From positions 367,549,704 through 367,613,703 of the forward strand of contig CM062297.1 of assembly GCA_031216915.1 (NCBI GenBank): a stretch of 64,000 bases of DNA, given 5' to 3'. Below are positions 42,936 to 54,960 of this stretch, piece after piece. The translations under genes and the position numbers were made by a program. Under the pieces are notes generated by a model. The model ran no database searches. It was not told the origin of the DNA and saw nothing but the letters and a program-made list of their open reading frames with translations. Position 1 is the stretch's first letter, and every line of letters starts with the position of its first letter. The DNA is from Pictodentalium vernedei (lineage: Eukaryota; Mollusca; Scaphopoda; Dentaliida; Dentaliidae).

Positions 42936-44996
42936 TTATTTCAGAATGCCATTTATGTGGAAACTACAAACCAAAAATGGCTGCCAAATAGACTCAAGAA
43001 CCTCAGTTAGATCGGAATTGGACACCAAAATGCGTGGTTTCCAAATAGACTCAAGAACCTCAGTTGGACCGGAATTGGACATCAACGTACCAATAGCACC
43101 AACAAAGCTTATTCCACCTAATCTAAGAACCATGTTCTGAAACATATCAGTGTACAATCAAAGAACTTGAACTGCCACTTTGTGGAGCTGTTGGTCTGTA
43201 GTAAAAAGAGTAAAAGGTTTTCCAGTGAGCCCTGTGAGACACTCTGTTTCTATCATTGCAGTGACTATAGGCTCTGGGTCTGCAGGTGGCATATCAATCA
43301 GTGGCAGGTAGACTGCTTTTGTGGGTGGTTGTGGGAACTGTCCACTTTTGCGACAGGCATGTGTGTTATAACCATTGAGTTTGGGGCAGGTCTCGGATTT
43401 CACTATATCATTAAGGAATGCGAAATCATGTTCCATGGCTCTCCATTTCACCATTTCCATACAGGAGAGTAGACTCAATGGCATTATTTCCCTGTGCAAA
43501 AATGTCTTGGGCATTTCTGATTTCTTTTGGTCCATTGAATCGAGTGACTTTCAAAACATTTTTTGTTTTTTTGATTCGTGGAACCTTTGTTGGAGTAGTA
43601 TCTTCTTTCATATTTGGGTATGTCAGTAGAACAACCATTGAATGTGGGCTTGATTTGCCATTCTGAGAAGATATTCATCGAAGTTATCAACAACGACTTG
43701 TATTAGGCCATTTTTAGAGTCCGCAGTGGATGTTAACTGGGTGTTTCTTGCTGCTAAGCAAACTGCCGATTTTTTTAATCAGAGCAATTCATCATATGTG
43801 CATGTTACACCAAAATTGTTCATTGTATTGACCAATTCCTTTGATTCTCAAAGTACAGTAGCCAAGCTTATTTGCAATGAGGTAGCAAAATTTGAGAGAA
43901 GGGAAGTCACTATATTTCCTATGAGAATCGCAGGAAGTGCATGGTCAAGTTTAGGGGACAAATGTCCATTAGGGTTTCACTTATATTCGCCGAAACATTC
44001 TGTGTATTCAGTCAGGAGTCATAGTGGGTTTTGTCAATGTCTATTGCCTTGATATCCTGAGATGAGATATGTGCCTTTCTATAATTTTCATAGCTGTTTG
44101 TATGTCCTCTTCATGTTCGTCGATAACAAGAAGAATGTTACCAACACAATATCACATGGCAAGAATGGTAGTAATTGATGGAGAAGAAAGTACAAGGAGA
44201 TCTTTGCCAAATATCCCAGATAACTTAGGAACTATCAGTCTCCTTGATAACTTTGTACCTCAAATTCTAAATACTGTTTATGTATATCAACAGAGCTGCA
44301 GCTAATTAACTGATCAGTTTTCATGAAATCTACTACTTCTACTACTTCCAGTAAGGGACTGTCAATTTCAAATTGCTCAGGGCATGCAGTACTCATCCCT
44401 GCAGGCGAATGAATGGCTCTACACCCAACAAATTTTAACCAACAGTCAACGTGATAGTGAGCATATGCAGCATGGGGATCGCTTAGTGCGCCACCTAGAC
44501 AAACCCTAACTTGTTGGGCCCTTTCATCACCCCTTTGGTCCCACTATTGATGAATTGTTTCCTTTGGAGAAATTGTGTCCTCTGTGCCTATCTCTCTCAA
44601 ATACATATGCCACCCTCCATCAATCAGGGTGATATATATCTTTATCAACCTTACATTCTTCACCACAGAACAAACAATCTTTTTGAAGCAGAATTGACTA
44701 TCATCAGAATGACAAAACATTTTTGAGGGCAAACTCTTGCTATCATATGCTTCCATTGCAGAGGAGTGCCGTTTCAGAGCTCTAGCTAGAGTTCCTGGAT
44801 GCAAGTACTTGTCGATGCATGATTTGTGAGCAACAAGAGCGAGGTCACAATTGAAATCAAATTGTGGGCCTAAATTTAAGTGAAGATCATCACCATACAC
44901 TTCACTGTTACTGATGATTTTCCTGATACGATGACCCAGAACCTTGACAAAAGGGCCTTGGATTTTGAGCAATTGTATATATTGATGAAATAGCAA
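42936..44996 (-). pseudogene. Remnant of a multi-copy invertebrate protein family of unknown function
   Basis: Minus-strand fragments lie in consistent order from high to low coordinates. 44996-44544 is one 150-residue frame with Cys and His (SCIDKYLHPGTLARALK). Next come STACPEQFEIDSPLLEVVE near 44390, then LVNTMNNFGVTCTYDELL and IQVVVDNFDEYLLRM near 43850-43700. The best-preserved part is 43535-43158 with YLPLIDMPPADPEPI and FTLFTTDQQLHKVAV, continuing in the same frame through a single TGA (43158-43160) into MVLRLGGISFVGAIGTLMS. From memory, a large family in cnidarian, hemichordate and mollusc genomes shares 'VADN.DHN', 'L.F.DM.PSD', 'FDQ.L' and 'LRLGGFH..MSF.G.IG'. Its function and mobility are undescribed as far as I know. 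It has several frameshifts and stops. Confidence 0.6.
42985..43090 (-). repeat. 60-bp tandem duplication inside the pseudogene
   Basis: 'AATAGACTCAAGAACCTCAG' occurs at 42987 and 43047, followed each time by a GGAATTGGACA(T/C)CAA-like stretch. On the minus strand this repeats a 20-residue block (SNSGPTEVLESIWKP / SNSDLTEVLESIWQP). Confidence 0.85.
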
Positions 44997-45600
44997 TCCT
45001 CCGACATGATTAGCAAACCTTCAAACGAGCGCGAAAAAAGAACCAAAACTGACTAATAGCAAGCAGACAAGAATTAAAGATACTGTATTTCAAAATCCAT
45101 ACAATAACAACAATAAGAGTTAAATAATAATAGAAAAAACGATATTTGCCTTCAATCATATAACAAAGATTCAAACTGTAAGAAAAAGCAAGTCGAGAAT
45201 AGAGAATATAGGATGATCATAGGAAATGTGTGCGCATGTTGAGTGATCAGATGTCATTGAATGCTTACTGCCCTGGACAGTATATAAAGCACATAACGCG
45301 AAAAACGTTTGAACTGCAAAACACTCTTTAGGCAGGTACTCAGTAGATTACCTTACTGTTATAGGAATCATAACCGATAATATTACGCAGTATTTTCTCA
45401 GGTCTCATTTGATGATTTTAGTAAATTTTCACCGGTTTGACGGTCATGTTTTTTCAACGGGAATATTTAAATTTCCCCAAGGTTGGTGATGACGCAGGTG
45501 GTCTCAGAGGAAGATCTATACTACACAAAACCATCAATATAAAAGACTTTATTTGACAAAACAAGCATTGGCCAAAAATTGGCACTTCGCAGTTGGACTA
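44997..45600. other. Nothing recognised
   Basis: Flank of the minus-strand pseudogene. AT-rich, no coding or repeat structure seen. Confidence 0.35.
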
Positions 45601-45849
45601 TTAACCCTTTACCCAACGAATCGCCGCATCCGCCCGCTTAATATGCAGATTCAGCAGCTAAAAAAATATTATTTTTGGAAACATTTCAACAAAACCATAT
45701 TATGTGACTCCCTCATTGAAATGAGCTCGTCGAGCTCATTCCAATGAGGGGGCACATGATATGGTTTTGTTGACATTTTTCGAAAAAAAATAAAAAACAA
45801 TATTCAAATTAATAAATTTTGATATCGTCTGCGTTGGGTAAAGAATTAA
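45601..45849. mobile_element. MITE family 1, second copy
   Basis: 249 bp, from TTAACCCTTTACCCAACGAA to GCGTTGGGTAAAGAATTAA; centre GAGCTCGTCGAGCTC. Close to the 6167 copy. Confidence 0.75.
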
Positions 45850-46267
45850 CCATTTACCGACATACAAATAAGATAACACTTGCAAAATATTTCTTAATAA
45901 TTGAAAAATGAATTTGTTCGCCTGACAAACAGCTTATGCCACCTCATTGGAACAAGTCATAATCTATGTTTTTGAGTTAAAAACTGGAAAAAAAAAAATT
46001 TAAATGGCAGTTTTTGTTAACATTTTGCCCCACACATATGTTATCAGCGCTTCATTTTTTTGGATATATTTTTTTTTAAAATGTGTCAAAAAATTTCACT
46101 GAAAACCCTATTTGAACTCTTATTGGAATGAGTTTTACAAGCTTATTCCAATGAGCAGTTACTTAATATGGTTTTGTTGAAATGTTTTGACAAATGTTTT
46201 TTTTTTTGACTGCTTAATTTCTTAATTGCACATGCAGTTGGGGCTGATTCATTAGGTAAAGGGTTAA
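45846..46267. mobile_element. MITE family 1, third (longer) copy sharing a TTAA
   Basis: Begins TTAACCATTTACCGACATAC at the TTAA that ends the previous copy and finishes CATTAGGTAAAGGGTTAA. The centre is 'TTGGAATGAGTTTTACAAGC' / 'GCTTATTCCAATGAG' (about 46121-46153). It is longer (about 422 bp) than its relatives. Confidence 0.6.
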
Positions 46268-46619
46268 TGGCATAGACTGGTTATAGTCATTATGTTAGGT
46301 GAAGTGATATGTCCTATAGAGACTCTTCTATACTTTGTAACAACAAAATTTTATTGAGAATAATGGGATAATACTATAGATAAAACTGATTTTAGCATGC
46401 TTTTCGTTAAAAAAAAATTTCAACTGTTAAAAGTTTATCTTTGATAAATTTTCTAGTTTCAGAACAAGTGCTGTAATGAGTAGTTACAAGGAAATTCTCT
46501 AAGGAAGAGTCAAATTACTTGGAAGTGATTTAGAATGACATTGTGACTAGAAATCACTGTGAAGTCATTTGACTTACTTGTTGTGGGACAATAGAAATTC
46601 TGTGAAATTTTCCAGGCCT
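46268..46619 (+). other. Intron, nothing recognised
   Basis: AT-rich sequence between MITE copies; no motif recognised. Confidence 0.35.
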
Positions 46620-46840
46620 TTAACACTTTACCTAACAAATCGGCCATAATATATTCATTTTTTGGTTTTAACAACATTTTTGACAGGCAGGGTCACCTCA
46701 TGTTGGAGGAAGCCGGAGAGAACCACCGGGCAGCAGCAAACAACTGTTGGCCATAAGTCACATATTGAAATTTTTTTTTTTTAATTTTAGCAAAACCATA
46801 TCATGTGGTTTCTCATTGAAATAAACTAGGCGTGTCTTAG
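46620..46840. mobile_element. MITE family 1, fourth copy with a SINE-like fragment
   Basis: TTAACACTTTACCTAACAAATC begins a copy whose 'AAACCATATCATGTGGTTTC' and 'TCATTGAAATAAACTAG' centre follows. At 46677-46755 it is interrupted by 'GGAGGAAGCCGGAGAGAACC' with 'AACAACTGTTGG', resembling part of the antisense SINE body. Confidence 0.5.
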
Positions 46841-48110
46841 CTCTTATTCTGTCAGCCAAGCTTTCCCAAAAAGTACTGCCAAGGTTAAATAACAGACTTT
46901 TCTGGAATACCTACTCATGCCTGCATGTTGGGCCACCTACACTAAGTCATAAAATTTGTAAATGTTGGAAATAGAAGCTCAAGGGTAAAGTTTTAAATTA
47001 CTATTGAAAATTTATTCGGCACTATAACAGTAATGAAAATCATTTTGATCTGTTGACTCTTGAAAGACTAATTCTAGTATTTGTAAACTTTATTGTCATA
47101 AAACAGGCTCTACAATTTGCCTATATTAGGTTTGTCATCACAATAAAAGTTGAATTACCTGTTCAGTTATTTCTAGTCAGATTGTGTTTGCCAGTATATG
47201 ACTAGGAACTTCTACCAGATTACAGATTTCAGAAAATGTCCCATTAGGAAAATTCTACCCTTAAGGGTTAATAAGTACCTCCTTTTTTATTATATGGTCC
47301 CTTATCAGATAGCAGGAAATGTCTAACAAATAGTTTTCGATATCTGTTGTTGTGATAGATATATATGCAGCTTATTATACATGGTTATTATATATAGGTT
47401 ATTACCACCATGTTCATTTCCAAGATGGTGTATTGAAGTTGATACCTTGTCTTATATCAATGAGCCCATTAGGACGAGTCTATATATGACCCAGAGGTGA
47501 GATCGAGTCTGCAGTATACCATCTTGGAAACTCATTTTGTGGTAATAACAAATTTATCTTAAAATATTCCTCCATTTCTGGACTAGTTTGCATATATTTT
47601 GACAATCATTCAATCATCTATAAATTGATTTTTTATGCATGAAGATCATGACATCATGTTTTTGCACTCTTGCACTATGGATGATTTAATCCCCATTCAT
47701 TGTTCCACTTGTACTACTGCTGAAGTTTAATAGTAGCATTTCAGCTGTGTGTTTCTTTTTTTCTTCAGACTCAATGCATGGTAGACTTATATATAAAAAT
47801 ATCATCATGACAAAAAAATATTTTATTTTGTTGGGTTGATAATTTACTTGTCATTTAATTACTGTTATAAAAAATGGTGGCATTGACATGCTTAATTTTT
47901 TACTTGTGTTGGGGGAAATACTTTATTGTTGTAAGATAATATATGGTAAATGGTTATGTGTTTGGAAATTATATTCAAATAACAGGGTTATTCGGGTAAG
48001 AGCAATACTGTTAACTACACTGTACCATTTGTAGAGGGCATATATGGTGTACCATGTAGGACTCAGTTATCCCTGGTAGTGCATCATACATTAGATTTAT
48101 ATCACTATGT
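46841..48110 (+). other. Intron, nothing recognised
   Basis: 1.27 kb of AT-rich sequence. A short imperfect inverted stretch occurs around 'ACCACCATGTTCATTTCCAA' (47404) and 'TTGGAAACTCATTTTGTGGT' (47524). No gene recognised. Confidence 0.4.
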
Positions 48111-48373
48111 ATATTTTTACACTGTAAACCAATGGCCCAGACTAGCTGGTTCTTAACTCAAAGTTATTAAGGGCCAAACACAAATTTTGAACTCCCTCAA
48201 ACCCCAAAATTTGCTTGCAAACCCAAAAATTAAAAGTCCTATCTGGCCCTCCATACATTTACTCTCCGTGCATGCGCAGACGTCGGGAAGTGACTGGAAT
48301 TGGTGCCAACATCATTCATTGTTTGGCCCTAAAGTCATCAACAATGAAATGACATCTGTGCTTTAAAATCTCC
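48111..48373 (+). repeat. DIRS-C left inverted terminal repeat
   Basis: ATATTTTTACACTGTAAACC + AATGGCCCAGACTAGCTGGT, then 'CTGGCCCTCCATACATTTAC', the inverse of 63700-63860 ('GTAAATGTATGGAGGGCCAG'). Confidence 0.82.
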
Positions 48374-50213
48374 TTTTTAGCTCAACTTTGGCGAAGCCAA
48401 ATTTGCGCTTATGCCATGGCCAGTTCTCCATCGTCCGTCTGGCCGTCTGTCCGTCTGTCCGTCAACAATTCAATACGGCTCGGGCTAGAGGCCGTATTTA
48501 TGAACCGATCTTTACGAAACTTCTTGGGTACCTTTGTTATGACTGTGGGACGAGAATGAGTGTTTTTGGGTCCGATCCGAAATTCAAGTTGGCTGCCAGC
48601 CGCCATTTTGTACTGACGATGCAGAAATCTGTTTTTTGTACAGAACTTCCATATGAAAGCGCTGATTTGAATAATTTTTTGTATGAATGTTTAGTACCAT
48701 GGGATACATCACATATAATATGGGTTTTTTTCTCGTACGTAAATTATGCAAATTAGACTAACTTTGATGTATTTAGTGTTACTTTCAGCACTGTAAGTGC
48801 AAATGCCAATACGGCTCGGGCTAGAGGCCGTATTTATAAACCGATCTTTACGAAACTTCTTGGGTATCTTTGGTATCACCATGGGACGAGAACAAGTGTT
48901 TTTGGGTGCAGTCCGAAATTCAAGATGGCCGATGGCAGCCATTTTGTACAAAATTAGGTGCAATCAGATTTTTGCACAGAACTTCCATATGAAAGTGCTG
49001 ACTTGAATAATTTTTTCTGTCAGTGTTTGTACCATGGGATACATCACATATAATATGGGTTTTTTTCTCGTGCAGAACTTATGCAAATTAGATGAACTTT
49101 GATTTTTTCAGTGCAACTTACACACAGTAAGTGCACATGTCAATATGGCTCGGGCTAGAGGCTGTATTTATCAACCAATCTTCACGAAACTTCTTGGGTA
49201 CCTCTGTTATCACCTTGGGATGAGAACGAGTGTTTCTGAGTGCAGCCCAAAATTCAAGATGGCTGCCAGTGGCCATTTCGTACCGAAATTAGGTCTAATC
49301 AGTTTTTTGTACACAACTTCTATATGGCTCAGGCTAGAGGCCGTATTTATGAACCCATCTTTACGAAACGTCTTGGGTAACTTCGTTATCACCGTGGGAT
49401 GAGAACGAGTGTTTTGGGCTGTGGTCCAAAATTCAAGATGGCCACCAGCAACCATTGTGTACCAAAATTAGTGCAATCAGTCTTTTGTACTGAACTTCTG
49501 TATGAAAGTTCTGATTTGAATAAATTTTTGTATGAATGTTTAGTAAAATGGAATACATCACATATAGTACAGGTTTTTTTCTCTTTCAGAAATTATGCAA
49601 ATTAGATGAATTTTGATTTATTTAGTGCTACTTATACACTGTAAGTGCACATGTCAATAGGGCTAGGGCTAGAGGCTGTATTTATCAACCGATCTTTACG
49701 AAACTTCTTGGGTACCTTTGTTATCACCTTGGGACGAGAACGAGTGTTTCTGAATGCGGTCCAAAATTCAAGATGGCTGCCAGTGGCCATTTTGTACCGA
49801 AATTAGGTCCAATCAGTTCTTTGTCACAACTTCTATACAGCTCGTATTTATGAACTGATCTTCAGGAAACTTCTTGGGTACCTTTGTTTTCACCTTGGGA
49901 CAGGAATGAGTGTGTTTTGGCGTGCCTTTGTTATCACTGTGCTATGAGAACAAATATTTTGGGGTTCAGTCAGACCCACTCTGGGACTCAAAGATTTCTT
50001 TTCTAGTTTAGCATCTAACTGTCACCCACCTTTACAATACTTTACCTATACATTTGTTACAGGCTACGACCAGTATTTATGTACAGTCCGTTACAATACT
50101 TTATATGTACATTTGTTATCAGGTCATTACCTAGATGTTTGTCATTGCTGTGTCACATACTATACATGTACATGTCTTGACAAGTTGAGCTACAGTGTCA
50201 TTGACACTTTCAT
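48374..50213 (+). mobile_element. TIR-bounded tandem-array element inserted in DIRS-C
   Basis: Starts TTTTTAGCTCAACTTTGGCG and ends CTTGACAAGTTGAGCTACAG + TGTCATTGACACTTTCATT; ends are imperfect inverted repeats. Contains units starting 'GGCTCGGGCTAGAGGCCGTA' at about 48477, 48817, 49147, 49328 and 49662, each with 'TTTACGAAACTTCTTGGGTA' and 'AATTCAAGATGGC'. Full units are about 335 bp and half units about 182 bp. No protein encoded. Same end family as 6745-7619, and another starts at 63960. Confidence 0.7.
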
Positions 50214-51300
50214 TTGAGGATGCCAGACACAAATCAATGCAAGAATTGGTGGATACAAGGCTGTTATTGGATGAAGGAAGTGTTCAACGGTGGTTTGGGA
50301 CGTTCAGGGCTGTAACTTTATAATATTTATAAAATTATTTTATGTTTTCCAATTGCGGGACATCTGCCTGACGTCATCATTTTTGAAAATGATTATTCCA
50401 CTGTTTGTTAAGTATTCCTTCCCTATTCTTCCATGAACCCTTCCTGTTCAACTCTTAAGCTTTTTGGCTTTTTTATTGAAATTTTTTATTAAATTTCTTG
50501 GGAGTTTAACATTTATTACAGAATATTATTCTGTTTCTTCCCCAGGGTTACGTCCTCACCCTAAGGGTGTTAGGCCATTTAGTCTTGCATCTTCTATCTG
50601 ATGTATCGTTTTTTCTTCGTATGAAGATCTAGCTTTGCATCTGATAGCATTTCAATTGGTTCTGACTTTGGCCGTTTTGTGTGCCTGATGTCTTGTTTAC
50701 ATTGACATTGTTTACATTGTCAATGTCCTCATATATAGGTAGTCTTTTATATTCTATTATTGTAGTATACTGTAGGATACATGGATTATTATTCCAATAG
50801 TGTAGCTAAAAAAAATTTGGATTTTGTCTACACTTAGGCTCTATCGGGATGCCCTTGGGCTCTTAATGTTCCCTTTGGGAACTTGGGAGTTTTTTCAAAA
50901 TTCTTTGTTGTTGTTGATTTTGGAGGACTGATATCGACTTTAGTTGATACACTCCTGCAGACTCTTGTCATTCTTGTGTTGCACTGGGATGACTGATGTT
51001 GGAGTCGGGTGTCGTGGTATCTCTCACTGCATTTTAATTCATTCTCTGTCAGTTTCTATTTCAGATGAACATGAACATGGTGATGATATTCTGACACCCA
51101 TCCAAGTGTGCTACCATTGTGGCACTCTGTGGAGCATATAGAGCTAGCTAGTTAAAGCTTTTAATCTCTTGCAAGCAGCTAGCTCGACCGGTGAAGGGGT
51201 ACTCCGTCCGTGGGTGTCGTGACGCCGGGTAAGTCCGTTGCGGTCTAAGAAGTGGATTGGGTAGAACGAGCGCTATAATATAAATAGCTCACCCAGCGAT
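50214..51300 (+). other. DIRS-C 5' leader
   Basis: Noncoding leader shared with D (55770-56600) and E (32010-32200 plus 33961-34600): 'GATGCCAGACACAAA', 'TTCTTGGGAGTTT', 'TACAGAATATTATTCTGTTT', 'ATCTGATGTATCG', 'CTTAGGCTCTATCGGGATGC'. Confidence 0.65.
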
Positions 51301-53060
51301 GACGGAAAAAGGGAGGAAATAGGGAGGAAGTCAGCAAGTTCTTGTACTCGGCGAGATCTTATAGACTGCGAGTGGGAGAGGCCCCCCTCTCTAATTTAGC
51401 AACATCTGGGGTCAGATGTTGTTTTGAGAAACTTGCACAAGCCAGAGCATATGTCTGCCCTCCACTCGGGACGCTCTGTTTAGTCTGCAGCCGGGGTCCG
51501 CTTCAGTCAAGGCTTCACACGCTACATTTCACAAGGCCAAAATGAAATTTTCTTGTTGGAAACTTGCACAAGACGGAGCATATGTCCGCCTGCCATGCTG
51601 TCTAGTCTGCAGCCAGGGTCGGCTTCAGTCACGGCTTCCTCCGCTACATTATTTAACACACACGACCGCATCCTAGCTACCCAACTTTGGATATCCAGCC
51701 TTTTGCACGAAGAAGGAACCACTCTTTGTCCGTGAAGTTGGACCATCCGGTAGCTAGGGAGACGAGGCCTTGATCGTCGGGATGTTCGGAGAAAGGATCC
51801 GTTTCCGACACACCATCCCAGGAGCAGCATGCAGCTAAGGAACGGAAGACCACTGTTCCTCAGGTCTCAATGACGGACTCGCTGTAACAGATTGCACAGC
51901 TGATCATAGCATCCCAGCAAGTGCAGATGCAGCCTCCCTCAGACTCAGAATCTGAGCTGTTGGACAGTGCTGGGTCGGTCCAGTCTTCTGTTCATGCAGA
52001 TGCAATGGATCGAGATTCGCAACTGATTCTCTCGGATGGTGAAAGGGATAAGGAAGAGGATTACCCTTCCCTTTCGGAACAGTACGTGGTTGCGATGGTT
52101 TCACCCATCAATACTACCCTGAATTTCTTCCGCTGAATCAGAATGCTGTGACGACAAAAGAGAAACCGCTGACGTCGTTAGGCAAGACTTTATCCAGACA
52201 AAGGAGGAAGTCCTTTCTTTTCCAGTTCAGTTTATGCAGGTGTCGCAGACCTTCGGTCATATAGACAACACTGTATTTATCCTCTTGAGTACGAGGAAGA
52301 AGGAGGTTGTTTCTTATTTTCATCTTTCGTATACATACCGTTGTTTGGACCACGTTCATTTATAAACGGTCGAGGAAGATGTTCAGAGAGTTTTTCTGCA
52401 TTTGGATGAGCAGGCCTGGGATCTAGAGGTATCCTTACCTGTATCATTCACTATTTGCTCAGACACAATTGAGATGGCAATTTCTTCAAATAGAGCGAAT
52501 TTGGACGTTATGTCTTATGCAAATCACCTTACAAGTGCTATGCGCAGCGTCTTAAGGGATAGGAATTTGAGGACGTTTGTACCTCTCTTAGAGTTCTTTT
52601 CAGGGCAATTATGTATACCACGTATAACTCTGCCCTAACAGTGGCTAATCTGGAGTTAATCAGATGTGATGCTGCCCTTGCATCATCATTACTGATAAGA
52701 TGACAAGGTGAAGAGCTCTCTCACTCCGGTTTCTGGACATTTTATTTTCGATGACTAGCTTTCGTCATGAACAGGCTACTAAGAAAGCAACTAGTGCTCT
52801 GCTTTTGAAGTCGGCATATCAACGACCCACTTCAGCAAACAAGAGTAAAGGAGGGCATTCCAGACAAAATCATCAAAAGGAAACTACTCACGAGGGTACA
52901 AGAAACCCTCGTATAATTACTTTGGAGGTTGTCAGTATAGCGACTCGAATAGGGGCGTAGATCTGATCGGGACTATAGGTCAGACGCCCCTAGTCCGACG
53001 AGACAAGGTTTTTCACATGGCGGACGTAGATCCTCCTCCTGTAAGCCTCGCAGGTCATAC
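51300..53060 (+). pseudogene. DIRS-C Gag-like region
   Basis: Pieces in several frames: SELLDSAGSVQSSVHADAMD then DSQLILSDGERDKEEDYP (51950-52070), matching D's 'SEEAGSVRSS' and 'QSDGERE'. Then FTICSDTIEMAISSNRANLD (52450-52510), matching D's 'STLEMTISSNRASLDAL', and NSALTVANLELIRCDAAL. The repeated 'TSSNRA.LDA' and 'AN.EL.R.DAAL' motifs are shared by A/B and C/D and define the Gag core. At least four frameshifts. Confidence 0.65.
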
Positions 53061-54070
53061 AGGTGATGGTTTAGACCTCTTTTGCTGGAGAGTTGGCAGA
53101 AGGTTATGAAGCTCCACAAGAAACTGGATATTAATCACGGAAGATAAGTGGGTGAGAAGTGTAGTCTCTGACGGCTTAAGGCTATCATTCCAAGCAGAAA
53201 CCCCACTAATAAGTTGTTCGCATTGGACAAATCTTCCATCAAATTCTTTCATAACAGAGTTTTCTTCTACTGGAGTTATAAGCTCTCTTATCAAGGAAAA
53301 AATACAGGTCGTCGAGAATCAGGATTCTCACGATTTTTACGGTCACCTGTTTCTTTTACTGAAGCCAGATGGCTCGTTCCGACCGGTAATAGACTTGAAC
53401 TGGATAACAAGCTTATCATGGCTCCAAAAATTTATTTATGGAGACCTTTCAGTCGGTAAAAGCGAGAGGTCGAGTGATTGACTAGGTGGCAAGCATAGAT
53501 CTTAGGATGCATACTTTGATGTCCTGGTACATCCGGCATTATAAAAGTATCTGTGGTTTGCCGTACAAGGGAAGGTGTATCAGTTCAGAGCAATATGCTC
53601 TGGTCTAAATCAGGCACCCTGGGCATTCACTCGAATAATGAACTCGGAAATGTTATACTTTAGAGCTCATTCATCTGCAGTAACGTCGCCTTACTTGGAC
53701 GACCTTCTACAGGGATACGGCAATAGAATTATTCTTCAGAATGCTGTTCAGAGTCTGCTTCTATTACTCCGACGTCTCGGTTTCATCGTAAACGAGAGAA
53801 AGTCGGATCTAGCTCCGTACAAGTCGTCTGTTCACTTGGAAATGAGCTTTGAGACTCACAACAATCTGGTTCATCTGCCGTTACCAAGAGTGAAATTAGT
53901 CAGTTGTTATGCTCGCTTTTGTCTACCCTCAGATACATTAATAGTGAGGGAATTCATGCGACAGTTGGAGCTGTGCGGAGCGGCTGTGGATCTCATGCCG
54001 ATAGGCTGTCTGCGCGCATGTCCCCTCCAGATATTTTTTACTCAGAACTGTAGTGTGAAGATGCTTTCGC
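53061..54070 (+). pseudogene. DIRS-C reverse transcriptase
   Basis: 'VVENQDSHDFYGHLFLLLKP' and 'DGSFRPVIDLNWI' give the N-terminal RT motif. FRAICSGLNQAPWAFTRIM and SPYLDDLLQGYGN (YLDD 53692-53703) give the catalytic part in a single frame (53575-54099). This frame also includes LGFIVNERKSDLAPYKS and LEMSFETHNNLVHLPL. CGA codons are intact here at positions where D has TGA. A frameshift separates the N-terminal motif from the catalytic frame and the 'DLKDAYFHV' part is degraded. Confidence 0.8.
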
Positions 54071-54960
54071 TTGAACCAGTATTGTTTTATCGGACCTAGT
54101 AAAACAAGGGTTCAGATTTGGGCAGATATTCAGTGGTTAACTCAGGGAGCTCTGCTGCAACTGCCGGATCCAGCTTTCATGATTATGACGGATGCAAGTC
54201 AGATGGGATGGGGCGCGTCCCACAGTCTTGAAGTGTCAGGGTCTTTGGGACCCTTGGTTCCAGGAGAAACACATAAACATCAAAGACATGATGTCAATAT
54301 GACTAGTGTTACAACATTGGATTCACATAATAATGGACGTCCATGCTCAAATTTGGTCGGACAACTCGACAGTAGTAGCATACATCGGGAACCAAGCCGG
54401 CACTCATTCATTTCCGTTATGCCAAATAACGGAGAAGATTTTCATATACGTCATGAATCATCATGTTCATCTTTCTATCTGTCATATACCGGGTCATCGG
54501 AATGTACTAGCAGACTTGCTCTCTTCGAAAGGTCGCCTGTTGCAATTGGAGTGGACGCTCAACAAGTGAGTATTTAGACAGATTTGCTACCAGAGGGATC
54601 GCCCAATGATAGATCTGTTTGCGACGCACCGGAACAATAAGTTACCATCATTTGTGTCGCCATGCCCAGACCATTGAGTGTATGCAGTTTACGCTCTACC
54701 TATCCCATGGGAATGAATGATAGGATATACGTATCCTCCAATTCAGTTGATTCAGTAGATTATGTTTAAGATCAAACAGTCTCGTTGTGAATCCTACTAG
54801 TAGCACCTCTGCCGTCACAGAAACCTTGGATCAGTCTTCTCAAGTGTCTGTTATGGGACATTCCCTGGAAGCATCCTCCACAATAGGACCTTCTTTATCA
54901 GGGGAAGTTTTTGTTCTTCACGTCGGTTAGACATGAGGGAACCATTGCGGTTCCTATATT
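54071..54960 (+). pseudogene. DIRS-C RNase H and truncated post-RH domain
   Basis: IMTDASQMGWGAS (first Asp) in one frame; after a shift WSDNSTVVAYIGNQAGTHSF and CHIPGHRNVLADLLSS in another (54306-54569). The post-RH domain follows as MIDLFATHRNNKLPSFVSPC in a third frame (about 54609) with an early stop. The element then passes into noncoding 3' sequence at about 54960, so the recombinase has been deleted. Confidence 0.75.

Noticed and set aside
43418..43666. Plus-strand frames opposite the pseudogene at 43.4-43.7 kb
   Set aside because: Antisense shadows; the minus-strand frame carries the recognisable motifs.
48388..49605. Several open frames in both strands (for example 122 codons at 48388)
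   Set aside because: By-products of the tandem-array element; the same peptide recurs with each unit.
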